Shown here: positions 7,906-15,350 of the stretch, piece by piece | Layout of the letters: each line of letters opens with the position of its first letter | Position numbering within the stretch: position 1 is the first letter of the stretch | NCBI GenBank assembly: GCA_902593445.1 | Contig: CACJIJ010000011.1 | Coordinates: forward strand, 1-43,202 | Source: an uncultured Pelagibacteraceae bacterium | GTDB taxonomy: Bacteria > Pseudomonadota > Alphaproteobacteria > Pelagibacterales > Pelagibacteraceae | Reading direction: 5' to 3' | Length of the DNA stretch: 43,202 nucleotides | The notes under the pieces: model-generated | Databases searched by the model: none | What the model saw: only the letters and a program-made list of their open reading frames with translations | What the model was told of the DNA's origin: nothing | Position numbers and translations under genes: made by a program

Positions 7906-9473
7906 TGATTAAAAAACTTATTACTCTATTTAAATTAGGAAGAAAAATTGCAAAATCTGATATTTTAAAAATTGCATCAAAATTTAAAAAACCTCCTTTA
8001 GCTGTAACAGTATTATTCCAAATTTTATCAATTTCATTTGAAAAAAAACAACAAAGTAATTTAATTGAAGATGATGGTGAAAGACTATCCAGATCATTAG
8101 AGTCTATGGGTACAACTTTTATTAAACTTGGACAATTTCTCGCTACTAGACCTGATATAATTGGAGAAGAATTATCTTTAAAGTTAGAAAAACTTCAAGA
8201 TCGATTACCACCTTTTTCAATTCATGAAGCAAAAGAAATTATTAAAGTAGATCTTGGAATTGATGCGTTTAATTCAATAATAGATTTAAGTGAACCAGTT
8301 GCTGCTGCATCAATTGCACAAGTCCACAAAGCAAAAATAAACGACAATGGAACAATCAAAGATGTAGCTATTAAAATTTTAAGACCAAACATAAAAAAAA
8401 TATTTAATGAAGAAATAGATGCGATGATGTTGTTTGCATTTATTATTGAATCATTTGTAAAAAAAACAAAAAGATTAAAACTTGTTGAAGTTGTTTTTTT
8501 ACTTAAAGAAATAACTAATCTTGAGATGGATTTAAGATTCGAAGCTGCTGCGGCAAATGAATATGCAGAAAATACTAAAAATGATGCTGGTTTCAAAGTT
8601 CCAGAGATTTATTGGAATTTTACTAGTGAAAATGTAATGACTTTAGATTGGATAGATGGAATTTCAATAAGAGAAGCTGAGGAGTTAAAGAAAAGAAATT
8701 TAAATACTAGTAAAATAGCAGAAGATATTATCCAGCATTTTTTGAGACATGCTGTAAGAGATGGTTTTTTTCATGCAGACATGCATCAAGGAAATATTTT
8801 TGTTGATAATAGTGGCCAAATAGTACCTATAGATTTTGGGATTATGGGTAGACTAGACAAACTTAGTAAAAGGTTTTTAGCAGAAATATTATTTGGATTT
8901 ATTCAAAGAGATTATCGCAAAGTAGCTGAGGTTCACTTAGTGGCTGGATTAGTTCCTAAAGAAGTACCAATTGATGATCTGGCTCAAGCTTTGAGATCAA
9001 TTGGTGAACCTATTTTCGGTCAAGAAGTAAAAGATATTTCAGGGGGTAAATTGCTCAAACAATTGTTTGATGTAACAGAAAAGTTTAATATGCAAACTCA
9101 ACCTCAATTATTAATGTTGCAAAAAACTATGGTTGTTGTTGAAGGTGTAGCAAGAAAATTAAATCCAAACACAAATATTTGGACAACTTCAAAGCCTGTA
9201 CTAGAAAATTGGCTTAAGGAAACAAAAGATCCAATTAATAATTTAAATGAAACTTTAAAAAGTACATCTGAAGTTATTAAACGTTTACCAGAATTTCCTG
9301 AGATTATGGATAAAGCAAATCAAGCATTAACGTTTTTAGCTAGCGGTCAAATTCCACAAAATTCAAATTCTTATACCGCTCTAAATGATAAGAAATCAGA
9401 AATGATAGCATTTAGAAATCAATCTATTATTGGTTTATTACTTCTTGTAATTTTTGGCCTTATAGTATTTTAA
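7905..9473 (+). CDS. ubiB: Ubiquinone biosynthesis atypical kinase/ATPase UbiB
   Basis: UbiB belongs to the ADCK/COQ8 family of atypical kinases and supports assembly of the ubiquinone biosynthesis complex at the membrane. The 522-residue protein shows the KxGQ motif region TFIKLGQFLATRPDI, the alanine-rich loop VAAASIAQVHKA replacing the glycine-rich loop, the catalytic loop HADMHQGNIFVD and DFGIMGRL. It ends in a hydrophobic segment (SIIGLLLLVIFGLIVF) that should anchor it in the membrane. The frame also opens four codons earlier inside ubiE; I chose 7905 because of the TAATG junction and MIKKLI start. Confidence 0.96.
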   Translation: MIKKLITLFKLGRKIAKSDILKIASKFKKPPLAVTVLFQILSISFEKKQQSNLIEDDGERLSRSLESMGTTFIKLGQFLATRPDIIGEELSLKLEKLQDRLPPFSIHEAKEIIKVDLGIDAFNSIIDLSEPVAAASIAQVHKAKINDNGTIKDVAIKILRPNIKKIFNEEIDAMMLFAFIIESFVKKTKRLKLVEVVFLLKEITNLEMDLRFEAAAANEYAENTKNDAGFKVPEIYWNFTSENVMTLDWIDGISIREAEELKKRNLNTSKIAEDIIQHFLRHAVRDGFFHADMHQGNIFVDNSGQIVPIDFGIMGRLDKLSKRFLAEILFGFIQRDYRKVAEVHLVAGLVPKEVPIDDLAQALRSIGEPIFGQEVKDISGGKLLKQLFDVTEKFNMQTQPQLLMLQKTMVVVEGVARKLNPNTNIWTTSKPVLENWLKETKDPINNLNETLKSTSEVIKRLPEFPEIMDKANQALTFLASGQIPQNSNSYTALNDKKSEMIAFRNQSIIGLLLLVIFGLIVF

Positions 9474-9481
9474 TTCTGCAA

Positions 9482-10687
9482 ATGAAAAATTTGTTAAATA
9501 AAAAAATACTATTCATTATCTGCGGGGGGATATCTGCCTACAAAAGTCTAGAAACAATTAGGCTTTTTAAAAAGAATGGAGCAGAAATAAAGACAATTCT
9601 TACCACAAGTGCAAAAGAATTTGTAACCCCACTTTCAGTAACATCGATTTCTCAAGGTAAAGTATATAGCGAATTATTCAGTGTGGAAAATGAAGCTGAA
9701 ATGGATCATATTTCACTTTCAAGATGGGCAGATTTAGTTGTAATTGCACCAGCAACAGCAAATACAATTTCAAAATTAGCTCAAGGAACAACTGATGATT
9801 TAGCATCTACTGTGGTTTTAGCTTCAGATAAAGACATTATTTTAGCACCAGCAATGAATGTAAGAATGTGGGAACATCCAACTACCAAAATGAATTTAAA
9901 AAAATTAAAGGAGTTTGGATATAAACTGATTGGACCAGAGGTTGGTGACATGGCATGTGGTGAATATGGAGAAGGTAAAATGTCAGAACCATCAGTAATT
10001 GCTGAAGAAATTGATAAATATTTTTTAACTCAAAAAAATAACAAAAAATTTAAAGCATTAGTTACAGCAGGTCCAACTAATGAGTACATAGATCCAGTTC
10101 GTTTTATTACTAATAAATCAAGTGGCAAACAAGGATATGAATTAGCAAAATCATTATCGAAAAAAGGTTTTGATACAACATTAATATCAGGTCCAACTAA
10201 TCTTGAAATAACTAAAGATATTAATCTTATAAAAGTCGAAACAGCAGATGAAATGTTAGTTGCCACTCAAGAAAATTTACCTGTTGATATAGCAATTTTT
10301 TCTGCTGCAGTAGCAGATTTTAAAATTAATAAAAAGTATGAAAATAAAATTAAAAAACAAGAGAACTTAAACTTAAATTTAGAAAAGAATATAGACATAC
10401 TTAATTATGTGTCCAACCATAACTCCATGAGACCTAAACTTGTCATTGGATTTGCAGCAGAAACCAGTGAGATCGATAAAAATGCAGAAGAAAAATTAAA
10501 TAAGAAGAATTGTGACTGGATAATTTCCAATGATGTATCAAATAAAAATATAGGATTTAATTCTGATTATAATGAGGTAACAATTCATTACAAAAATAGA
10601 GATGCTAAAAAAGAAAAACTTTCGTACAAAAAAAAATCTGGAATTTCTGATGAAATAGTTGATAGAATAATTGATCAATTAAATTAA
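9482..10687 (+). CDS. coaBC: Bifunctional phosphopantothenoylcysteine decarboxylase / synthase
   Basis: CoaBC carries out two consecutive steps of coenzyme A synthesis: ligation of cysteine to 4'-phosphopantothenate (CoaB) and decarboxylation of the product (CoaC). The 401-residue protein has an N-terminal FMN-dependent decarboxylase half with GGISAYKS, the catalytic histidine in EMDHISLSRWAD, APAMNVRMWEHP and the catalytic cysteine in MACGEYGEGKM. The C-terminal synthase half starts near AGPTNEYIDPVRFITN and contains FSAAVADF. It starts 8 bases after ubiB and ends in a TAATG junction with dut. The coaBC-dut pairing is common in proteobacteria. Confidence 0.97.
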   Translation: MKNLLNKKILFIICGGISAYKSLETIRLFKKNGAEIKTILTTSAKEFVTPLSVTSISQGKVYSELFSVENEAEMDHISLSRWADLVVIAPATANTISKLAQGTTDDLASTVVLASDKDIILAPAMNVRMWEHPTTKMNLKKLKEFGYKLIGPEVGDMACGEYGEGKMSEPSVIAEEIDKYFLTQKNNKKFKALVTAGPTNEYIDPVRFITNKSSGKQGYELAKSLSKKGFDTTLISGPTNLEITKDINLIKVETADEMLVATQENLPVDIAIFSAAVADFKINKKYENKIKKQENLNLNLEKNIDILNYVSNHNSMRPKLVIGFAAETSEIDKNAEEKLNKKNCDWIISNDVSNKNIGFNSDYNEVTIHYKNRDAKKEKLSYKKKSGISDEIVDRIIDQLN

Positions 10688-11124
10688 TGGCAAAAGTTCT
10701 TATCAAAAAGTTAGACCCTGCAGTTGAGTTACCTGCTTACAAATCCGAAGGTGCATCAGGCATGGATTTAATGGCATTAGTAAAAAAACCTATAAATCTT
10801 AAACCAAACTCTTCATGTTTAATTCCTACAGGGCTTGCTGTAGCATTTTCTAGTGATTTTGAAATCCAAATAAGACCGAGATCTGGTTTAGCTGCAAAAA
10901 ACAGCATTAGTGTTTTAAATACACCTGGAACTATTGATAGTGATTACAGGGGAGAAATAAAAGTAATACTTTTTAATCACGGAAAAAGTGATTTTTTAAT
11001 AAATAATAAAGATAGAATAGCTCAAATGATTTTAACTCCTGTAATTAAAATGGAATTTGAAGAAACAGATGATCTTCCAGAAACTGTTAGAGGAGAGGGT
11101 GGTTTTGGCTCGACTGGAAAATGA
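10687..11124 (+). CDS. dut: Deoxyuridine 5'-triphosphate nucleotidohydrolase
   Basis: dUTPase hydrolyses dUTP to dUMP and pyrophosphate, keeping uracil out of DNA and feeding thymidylate synthesis. The 145-residue trimeric-type protein shows all five motifs in order: ASGMDLMA, RPRSGLAAK, GTIDSDYRGEI with the catalytic aspartate, RIAQMI, and the glycine-rich C-terminal RGEGGFGSTGK that closes over the active site. It shares one base with coaBC at its start and overlaps the next gene by 4 bases (ATGA), so the whole ubiE-to-SH3 run is probably one operon. Confidence 0.98.
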   Translation: MAKVLIKKLDPAVELPAYKSEGASGMDLMALVKKPINLKPNSSCLIPTGLAVAFSSDFEIQIRPRSGLAAKNSISVLNTPGTIDSDYRGEIKVILFNHGKSDFLINNKDRIAQMILTPVIKMEFEETDDLPETVRGEGGFGSTGK

Positions 11125-11885
11125 GCAAAGATTTAAGCAAAAAAGAAATAGATAAATTTTCGAGACAAATAATTTTAAAAAACATAGGTCCATTAGGACA
11201 AAAAAAAATTCTAGTCTCAAAGGTTTTAATAATTGGAATGGGTGGTCTAGGATGTCCAGCAGCTGATTTTTTAACCAGGTCTGGTATTGGTACACTGGGA
11301 ATTGTTGATCATGACATCGTTAGCCTATCAAACATTCATAGACAAAGTTTATATGATGAAAAAGATTTAAATCAGTCAAAAGTTATAATTGCTAAAAAAA
11401 AACTAAATAGAATTAATCCAAAAACAAAAATAAATATTTATAACTTTAAAATGAATAGTACAAAATTTAAAAAAATAATAAAAAATTACGACTACATAAT
11501 TGATGGTACTGACAATTTTGAAAGTAAATTTTTAATAAATGATTTAAGTTTAAAGTTTAAAAAATATCTTGTGACTGGAGCAATTAGTAAATTTGATGGT
11601 CATATTTTTACTTTTGATTTTGTAGATAAAAATACTCCTTCTTTAAGAGACTTCTATCAAGAAGATGTTATTAATGATGAAATATTAAACTGTGAATATG
11701 AAGGAATATTAGGACCAGTAGCAGGAATAATTGGCACCATGCTAGCTAATGAAGTTTTGAAAAGAATATTAAAAGTTGGTCAAAATTTAAATGGATTTAT
11801 TCTTATTATAGATTTATTAAATTTGAGCTTTAGAAAAGTTAAATTAAATAAAACAAAAAAAAGTGAAAATAAAAAATTTAATTAA
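11121..11885 (+). CDS. ThiF/MoeB/HesA-family E1-like adenylyltransferase
   Basis: Family members adenylate the C-terminal glycine of ubiquitin-like sulfur carriers (MoaD, ThiS), the first step in sulfur transfer for molybdopterin or thiamine synthesis. The 254-residue protein shows the nucleotide loop GMGGLGCPAADFL, the NIHRQ arginine motif, DGTDNFESKFLIND and NCEYEGILGPVAG, where the cysteine matches the MoeB/ThiF reactive-cysteine region. The usual zinc-binding CxxC pairs of MoeB and ThiF are not seen: the stretch before NCEYEG has no CxxC and the C-terminus lacks cysteines. I therefore give no gene symbol. Its partner carrier is not in the window. The dut-adjacent position is seen in other alphaproteobacteria. 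Confidence 0.85.
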   Translation: MSKDLSKKEIDKFSRQIILKNIGPLGQKKILVSKVLIIGMGGLGCPAADFLTRSGIGTLGIVDHDIVSLSNIHRQSLYDEKDLNQSKVIIAKKKLNRINPKTKINIYNFKMNSTKFKKIIKNYDYIIDGTDNFESKFLINDLSLKFKKYLVTGAISKFDGHIFTFDFVDKNTPSLRDFYQEDVINDEILNCEYEGILGPVAGIIGTMLANEVLKRILKVGQNLNGFILIIDLLNLSFRKVKLNKTKKSENKKFN

Positions 11886-12318
11886 TAATATTTTTATATT
11901 CTTCCTTTTAATACCCTTTATTACCTCAAGTAATGCAGGAGAAATATTCGTTTCTCTTAAAAAAAATAAGGTAAATGTACGTTATGGACCAAGTTTCGAA
12001 TCTGACATTAAGTATGTTTACAAAAAAATAAATTTACCTTTGAAACAAATTGATAAAAAAGAAAATTTCAGGCGAATTATAGATTTAAAAAATAACAGTG
12101 GATGGATTCATATTTCACAATTAAAAAAAAATAATTCAGTAATAGCTACTAAAGATAAAGTTTTATTTAAGAAACCTACATCTTTTGCTAAACCAGTTGC
12201 TCAAATTAAAGAAGGAAGACTATTAATTATAGAAAAATGTCAACAAAATTGGTGTAAAATTACATCAGATGAATTTGAAGGTTGGATTAAAACAGATAAT
12301 ATTTGGGGGCTAAATTAA
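11863..12318 (+). CDS. Secreted bacterial SH3-domain protein
   Basis: This 151-residue protein begins with a lysine-containing N-terminus, a hydrophobic core (IFIFFLLIPFI) and a likely signal peptidase I site at SSNA/GE near residue 25, so the mature protein should be periplasmic. The rest looks like two SH3b-type repeats, about residues 27-85 (with NVRYGPSFESDI) and 90-150 (ending WIKTDNIWG), similar to alphaproteobacterial SH3 proteins of the DUF1058 type. SH3b domains often bind peptidoglycan, but no catalytic domain is present and the target is unknown. The start is a GTG 23 bases inside the preceding gene; no closer in-frame ATG exists. The 3' end overlaps the convergent DUF3501 gene by 4 bases. 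Confidence 0.8.
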   Translation: MKIKNLINNIFIFFLLIPFITSSNAGEIFVSLKKNKVNVRYGPSFESDIKYVYKKINLPLKQIDKKENFRRIIDLKNNSGWIHISQLKKNNSVIATKDKVLFKKPTSFAKPVAQIKEGRLLIIEKCQQNWCKITSDEFEGWIKTDNIWGLN

Positions 12319-12914
12319 CTAAAATCAGCAGATAAAGAGGATATATTTTCTTCAGATAATTTTGTGCTGTGAGAATATTCTTGGTGATCAATACCAAGCT
12401 CAATTTCTGAACTATTAGATTTAAATTTTTCTATTTGATCATCAGTAAAATTAAAATGAATAAACTGTACTGAAGAAGCTTTTCCTTCACTAGAAGTTCT
12501 ATCTACATCTTCTTCTGGAACCGCTTTAATTTTCTCACCATTTATTTTCATAAATACTGTTTCTTCTATTCCACCAACTTTTCCAAGAAACGCCGCTCTT
12601 GAAATAGGATTATCTATTTCAAACATTAGAGTTGCTGTAAGCTCTTTTCCGTTAGGTATTAGAGGATTATACGCAGAAAGCTCATCCTGAAGTTGTTCAT
12701 CACCACCTTTTTCAATGTATAGCATTTCTTGAACTTGAGCTAACATTGTTTCATAACTTTCAAAATAAAAAGTAGCATAAGGACCTAAAGCAACTCTCCT
12801 ATTTTTTTTATAATCAACAATATTTTTTCTTAATTCACGTCTCTTCCCTATATAAACATCTAGAGGCATGATATCTTCTTTTTGGATTTCTCTTTTTTCT
12901 CTAGGCATGCTCAT
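12315..12914 (-). CDS. DUF3501 family protein
   Basis: The 199-residue protein matches what I know of the DUF3501 family (KREIQKEDIMPLDVY, RRVALGPYATFYFESYETM, and the acidic EMLYIEKGG segment). The family has no assigned biochemical role but is repeatedly found next to rubrerythrin and a GlpC/HdrD-like Fe-S protein, as here. It is acidic, has no signal peptide or membrane segment, and should be cytoplasmic. Its start overlaps the Fe-S gene stop by 4 bases (ATGA), indicating translational coupling. A second start two codons downstream (MPREKR) is possible. Function is unknown; a role in peroxide or iron handling is inference from context. Confidence 0.85.
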   Translation of the reverse strand: MSMPREKREIQKEDIMPLDVYIGKRRELRKNIVDYKKNRRVALGPYATFYFESYETMLAQVQEMLYIEKGGDEQLQDELSAYNPLIPNGKELTATLMFEIDNPISRAAFLGKVGGIEETVFMKINGEKIKAVPEEDVDRTSSEGKASSVQFIHFNFTDDQIEKFKSNSSEIELGIDHQEYSHSTKLSEENISSLSADFS

Positions 12915-14242
12915 AAGTTATAACTTTTAGCCATTAATTCGATAGGATGTAGTGCCTCATCATTAGATATATTTGTATCAACTTCTAACTGTTTTAAATG
13001 TTTGCCAGCTAAAGGACAATCAGAAGCCATATACTTATTATTTTTAGTTTTAATTTGTCTAGCTGTAGGTCTTCCGACTTTATTTGCTAAATCATGAGTT
13101 TCTTTCATTACTCCAAAAGTTCCTCCATGACCTGCACATCTTTCAACCACATCAATTTTAATGTTTGGTATCAATTTTAACATATCTCTCGCTTTGTTAC
13201 CAATGTTCTGTGCTCTAGCATGACAGGCGTGATGTACGGTTACTCCTCCATCAATCTCATTTAATCCTTCTTCTAATCCCTCGTTGTTTGAAATATCAAC
13301 TACATACTCGTCAATATCCATAACATTTGCAGATAATTTTTTAATTTTTTCATCATTTGGTAATAACAAAGGCCATTCGAATTTTAACATCAATCCACAA
13401 CTTGCTGTTAAAGTTACCACTTTATATCCTTTATCAATCCATTCGATTAAATCCTTAGAAACTTTTTTTGCTTGTTCAACAACTTTTGGCAGATCTGCTT
13501 GCTCTAGAAATGGCATTCCACAACAACCAGGATAGGCCTCCTGCACCTCTACACCATTTTTTTTCAAAACTTTTAAAGCAGCAACACCAGTATTTTTTTT
13601 ATTAAAATTTACAAAACAAGTTGAATAAATAACAACTTTTCTTTCTTTAGAAGGTGTTTCATAATTAATTTTATCTTTATTTTTTTTAAAGAAATTTGAA
13701 AAAGTTTCGGAGTTATATTTTGGTAATTGAACCCTTTTATCTATTCCAGTAATTATTTCTAAGATTTTTCTAATTAATTTATTTTTAATATTTGATGCCC
13801 AGTTAACTATTTTAGAGAACATGACACCAATTTTAGCGTTTCGGTCTATTTGGGCTAATTGTGTTGGTACGCTTGGTAATTTACCTAATTTTTTTTGAGC
13901 TGTTCTATATCGCAGCATTAAATGTGGAAAATCTAAATCAAAATCATGAGGTGGAACATACGGGCATTTAGTCATAAAACACATATCACACAAAGTACAT
14001 GCATCAACAACAGGGGAAAATTGGTCACTAGATAAGCTTTCAACATCTTCATTTTTAGACTCATCAATCATGTCAAATAGCTTTGGAAATGAATCACAAA
14101 GATTAAAACATCTTCTACACCCATGGCAAATATCAAATACTCTTCTCATTTCAGCATCTAGTTTTTCAGGATTTAGAAAATCAGGATGTTCAAAATCTAT
14201 TGGATGTCGTATAGGTGCACTTAAGCTTCCTTCTTTGCTCAT
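12911..14242 (-). CDS. Two [4Fe-4S] cluster, CCG-domain oxidoreductase (GlpC/HdrD-like)
   Basis: The 443-residue protein has two ferredoxin-type cluster motifs near its N-terminus, C39-x2-C42-x2-C45-x3-C49 and C82-x2-C85-x2-C88-x4-C93-P, then a linker and two cysteine-rich CCG-type domains. The first has PGCCGMPFLEQ; the second has HHACHARAQNIG followed by ERCAGHGGTFG, where the CCG is altered to CAG. This layout is that of GlpC and heterodisulfide-reductase D-like electron carriers. There is no flavin or catalytic oxidase subunit nearby, so it is not an ordinary glycolate or glycerol-3-phosphate dehydrogenase part. It lies between rubrerythrin and DUF3501 on the same strand, so it may pass electrons to the rubrerythrin, which lacks its own rubredoxin. 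That link is inference. Confidence 0.85.
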   Translation of the reverse strand: MSKEGSLSAPIRHPIDFEHPDFLNPEKLDAEMRRVFDICHGCRRCFNLCDSFPKLFDMIDESKNEDVESLSSDQFSPVVDACTLCDMCFMTKCPYVPPHDFDLDFPHLMLRYRTAQKKLGKLPSVPTQLAQIDRNAKIGVMFSKIVNWASNIKNKLIRKILEIITGIDKRVQLPKYNSETFSNFFKKNKDKINYETPSKERKVVIYSTCFVNFNKKNTGVAALKVLKKNGVEVQEAYPGCCGMPFLEQADLPKVVEQAKKVSKDLIEWIDKGYKVVTLTASCGLMLKFEWPLLLPNDEKIKKLSANVMDIDEYVVDISNNEGLEEGLNEIDGGVTVHHACHARAQNIGNKARDMLKLIPNIKIDVVERCAGHGGTFGVMKETHDLANKVGRPTARQIKTKNNKYMASDCPLAGKHLKQLEVDTNISNDEALHPIELMAKSYNL

Positions 14243-14273
14243 ATAATTAAATTATTTTAAATTTGAATTGTTT

Positions 14274-14298
14274 TTAGTGGGCGACTAACGCCCACTAA
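14274..14298 (-). terminator. Strong intercistronic hairpin between rubrerythrin and Fe-S genes
   Basis: A perfect 10-base-pair inverted repeat, TTAGTGGGCG and CGCCCACTAA around a 5-base loop, sits 9 bases after the rubrerythrin stop and 31 bases before the Fe-S gene start. It is exceptionally GC-rich for this genome. No T-run follows on the minus strand (the next bases are AAA), so it is probably not a full intrinsic terminator. It may instead be an mRNA-stabilising or attenuating hairpin that keeps rubrerythrin more abundant than the downstream genes. Confidence 0.7.
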
Positions 14299-14307
14299 GA
14301 AATTTGA

Positions 14308-14724
14308 TTAGCTAATAGATTCTAAAGTTTTTTGAAATTTACCAGCGTGTGATTTTTCAGCTTTAGCTAAAGTTTCAAACCAGTCAGCAATTTCTTCAAA
14401 GCCTTCTTCTCTAGCTGTCTTGGCCATACCAGGGTACATATCAGTATACTCATGAGTTTCACCTTGTACTGCTGAAGCCAGGTTAGCTTTTGTTTCGCCA
14501 ATTGGCATACCAGTTCCTGGATCACCAACTTCTTCTAGATACTCTAAATGACCATGCGCGTGACCAGTTTCACCTTCTGCTGTTGATCTAAAAACTGCAG
14601 CTACATCATTGTAACCTTCTATGTCAGCTTTTTGTGCAAAATAAAGATATCTTCTGTTTGCTTGACTTTCACCAGCAAACGCCTCCTTTAAATTTTCTTC
14701 TGTTTTACTTCCTTTTAAAGACAT
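14308..14724 (-). CDS. Rubrerythrin-type diiron protein without rubredoxin domain
   Basis: Rubrerythrins reduce hydrogen peroxide at a diiron site. The 138-residue protein consists only of the ferritin-like four-helix part. Candidate iron ligands are E19 (AGES), E52 and H55 (GETGH), E89/E92 (GETHEY) and E123/H126 (EKSH). The usual C-terminal rubredoxin domain with its two CxxC motifs is absent; the frame ends after LESIS. An outside electron donor is therefore needed, and the Fe-S/CCG protein encoded next is an obvious candidate. It has one of the few strong Shine-Dalgarno sequences in the window (AAAAGGAG at 14731-14738), suggesting high expression. An Irr-box-like site lies upstream. Confidence 0.93.
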   Translation of the reverse strand: MSLKGSKTEENLKEAFAGESQANRRYLYFAQKADIEGYNDVAAVFRSTAEGETGHAHGHLEYLEEVGDPGTGMPIGETKANLASAVQGETHEYTDMYPGMAKTAREEGFEEIADWFETLAKAEKSHAGKFQKTLESIS

Positions 14725-14730
14725 TATTTT

Positions 14731-14738
14731 CTCCTTTT
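14731..14738 (-). promoter_or_regulatory. Strong Shine-Dalgarno site of rubrerythrin
   Basis: AAAAGGAG on the minus strand, with 6 bases before the ATG at 14724. Most other genes here have weak or no recognisable ribosome binding site, so this one stands out and supports both the chosen start and high translation. Confidence 0.75.
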
Positions 14739-14782
14739 AAATGATGATAGAGATATAATGCTTATGCAGAATATGTCAACAG

Positions 14783-14799
14783 TTTAGAATTATTATAAT
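14783..14799 (+). promoter_or_regulatory. Candidate Irr box (iron control element) upstream of rubrerythrin
   Basis: TTTAGAATTATTATAAT fits the alphaproteobacterial Irr-box pattern TTTAGAA-N3-TTCTAAA as I recall it: the left half is exact and the right half (TTATAAT) matches 5 of 7. It lies 59-75 bases upstream of the rubrerythrin start. A nearly identical site lies before irr (15263-15279). Binding by Irr is inference. Confidence 0.6.
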
Positions 14800-14828
14800 G
14801 TATATTTTAAGTAATTGATTTAATGGAA

Positions 14829-15257
14829 TTATTTTTGATTTTGATTATCACTCGCAACTCTAACCAAAACTTCAACTGAATTTATTTTTTTTCCGGTTAT
14901 ATTTTTTCTAATATTTATTTTGTCTATATCGCTCTCATCACAATCGATTAGCTCATGCGTGTCTTCATCAAAAAAATGGTGATGTGCTGATGTGTTTGTA
15001 TCAAAATAACTTTTATGACTATCGATTGAAATTTCTTTTAAATATCCTTTTTTTTCAAATGCATGAACTGTGTTATAAACTGTAGCTAGAGATATCTTTT
15101 GACTCATTTCCTCAGATAACATTTTAACCAAATCGTTAATTGTGAAATGGAAAGTTTTTTCTCTATTGTACAAAACTTCGCACATTTTTATTCTTTGCTT
15201 GGTAGGTCTAAGCCCAACTTCTCTTAATTTTTCAATAAAATTGCAGTTTTTTGGCAT
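14829..15257 (-). CDS. irr: Iron response regulator Irr (Fur family)
   Basis: Irr is a Fur-family repressor/activator that senses iron through haem in alphaproteobacteria. The 142-residue protein has the Fur winged helix with LRPTKQRIKMCEVL and the recognition region KISLATVYNTVHAFEKKGYL. It also carries a histidine cluster AHHHFF (H92-H94) that matches the HHH haem-binding motif of Irr rather than the usual Fur HHH(D/E)H site. Position supports this: irr lies divergently next to fabA, an arrangement known from other alphaproteobacteria. A candidate Irr box ends just 6 bases upstream of its start, suggesting self-control. A PerR-like role is the main alternative. Confidence 0.88.
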   Translation of the reverse strand: MPKNCNFIEKLREVGLRPTKQRIKMCEVLYNREKTFHFTINDLVKMLSEEMSQKISLATVYNTVHAFEKKGYLKEISIDSHKSYFDTNTSAHHHFFDEDTHELIDCDESDIDKINIRKNITGKKINSVEVLVRVASDNQNQK

Positions 15258-15262
15258 TGTTT

Positions 15263-15279
15263 TTTATAATTATTCTAAA
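15263..15279 (-). promoter_or_regulatory. Candidate Irr box between irr and fabA
   Basis: On the minus strand the site reads TTTAGAATAATTATAAA. The left half matches the Irr box exactly and the right half (TTATAAA) 6 of 7. It shares 15 of the first 16 bases with the site before rubrerythrin. It starts 6 bases before the irr ATG, where a bound protein would block transcription or initiation of irr. It is also 72 bases upstream of fabA. Confidence 0.6.
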
Positions 15280-15350
15280 GTATGAATAAAAATATAGTGT
15301 TTTATTATATTATATTAGGATTAAATCAAGTATTAAGGGAGCTCAAAATT

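Noticed and set aside
14725-14828. A tRNA or small RNA gene in the rubrerythrin-irr gap
   Set aside because: No cloverleaf or stable stem is visible; the gap is explained by the promoter, the Irr-box-like site and the Shine-Dalgarno.
15282-15350. A 23-residue N-terminal extension of FabA
   Set aside because: It is not FabA-like; the ATG at 15351 has a good Shine-Dalgarno and puts the catalytic residues at the expected numbers.
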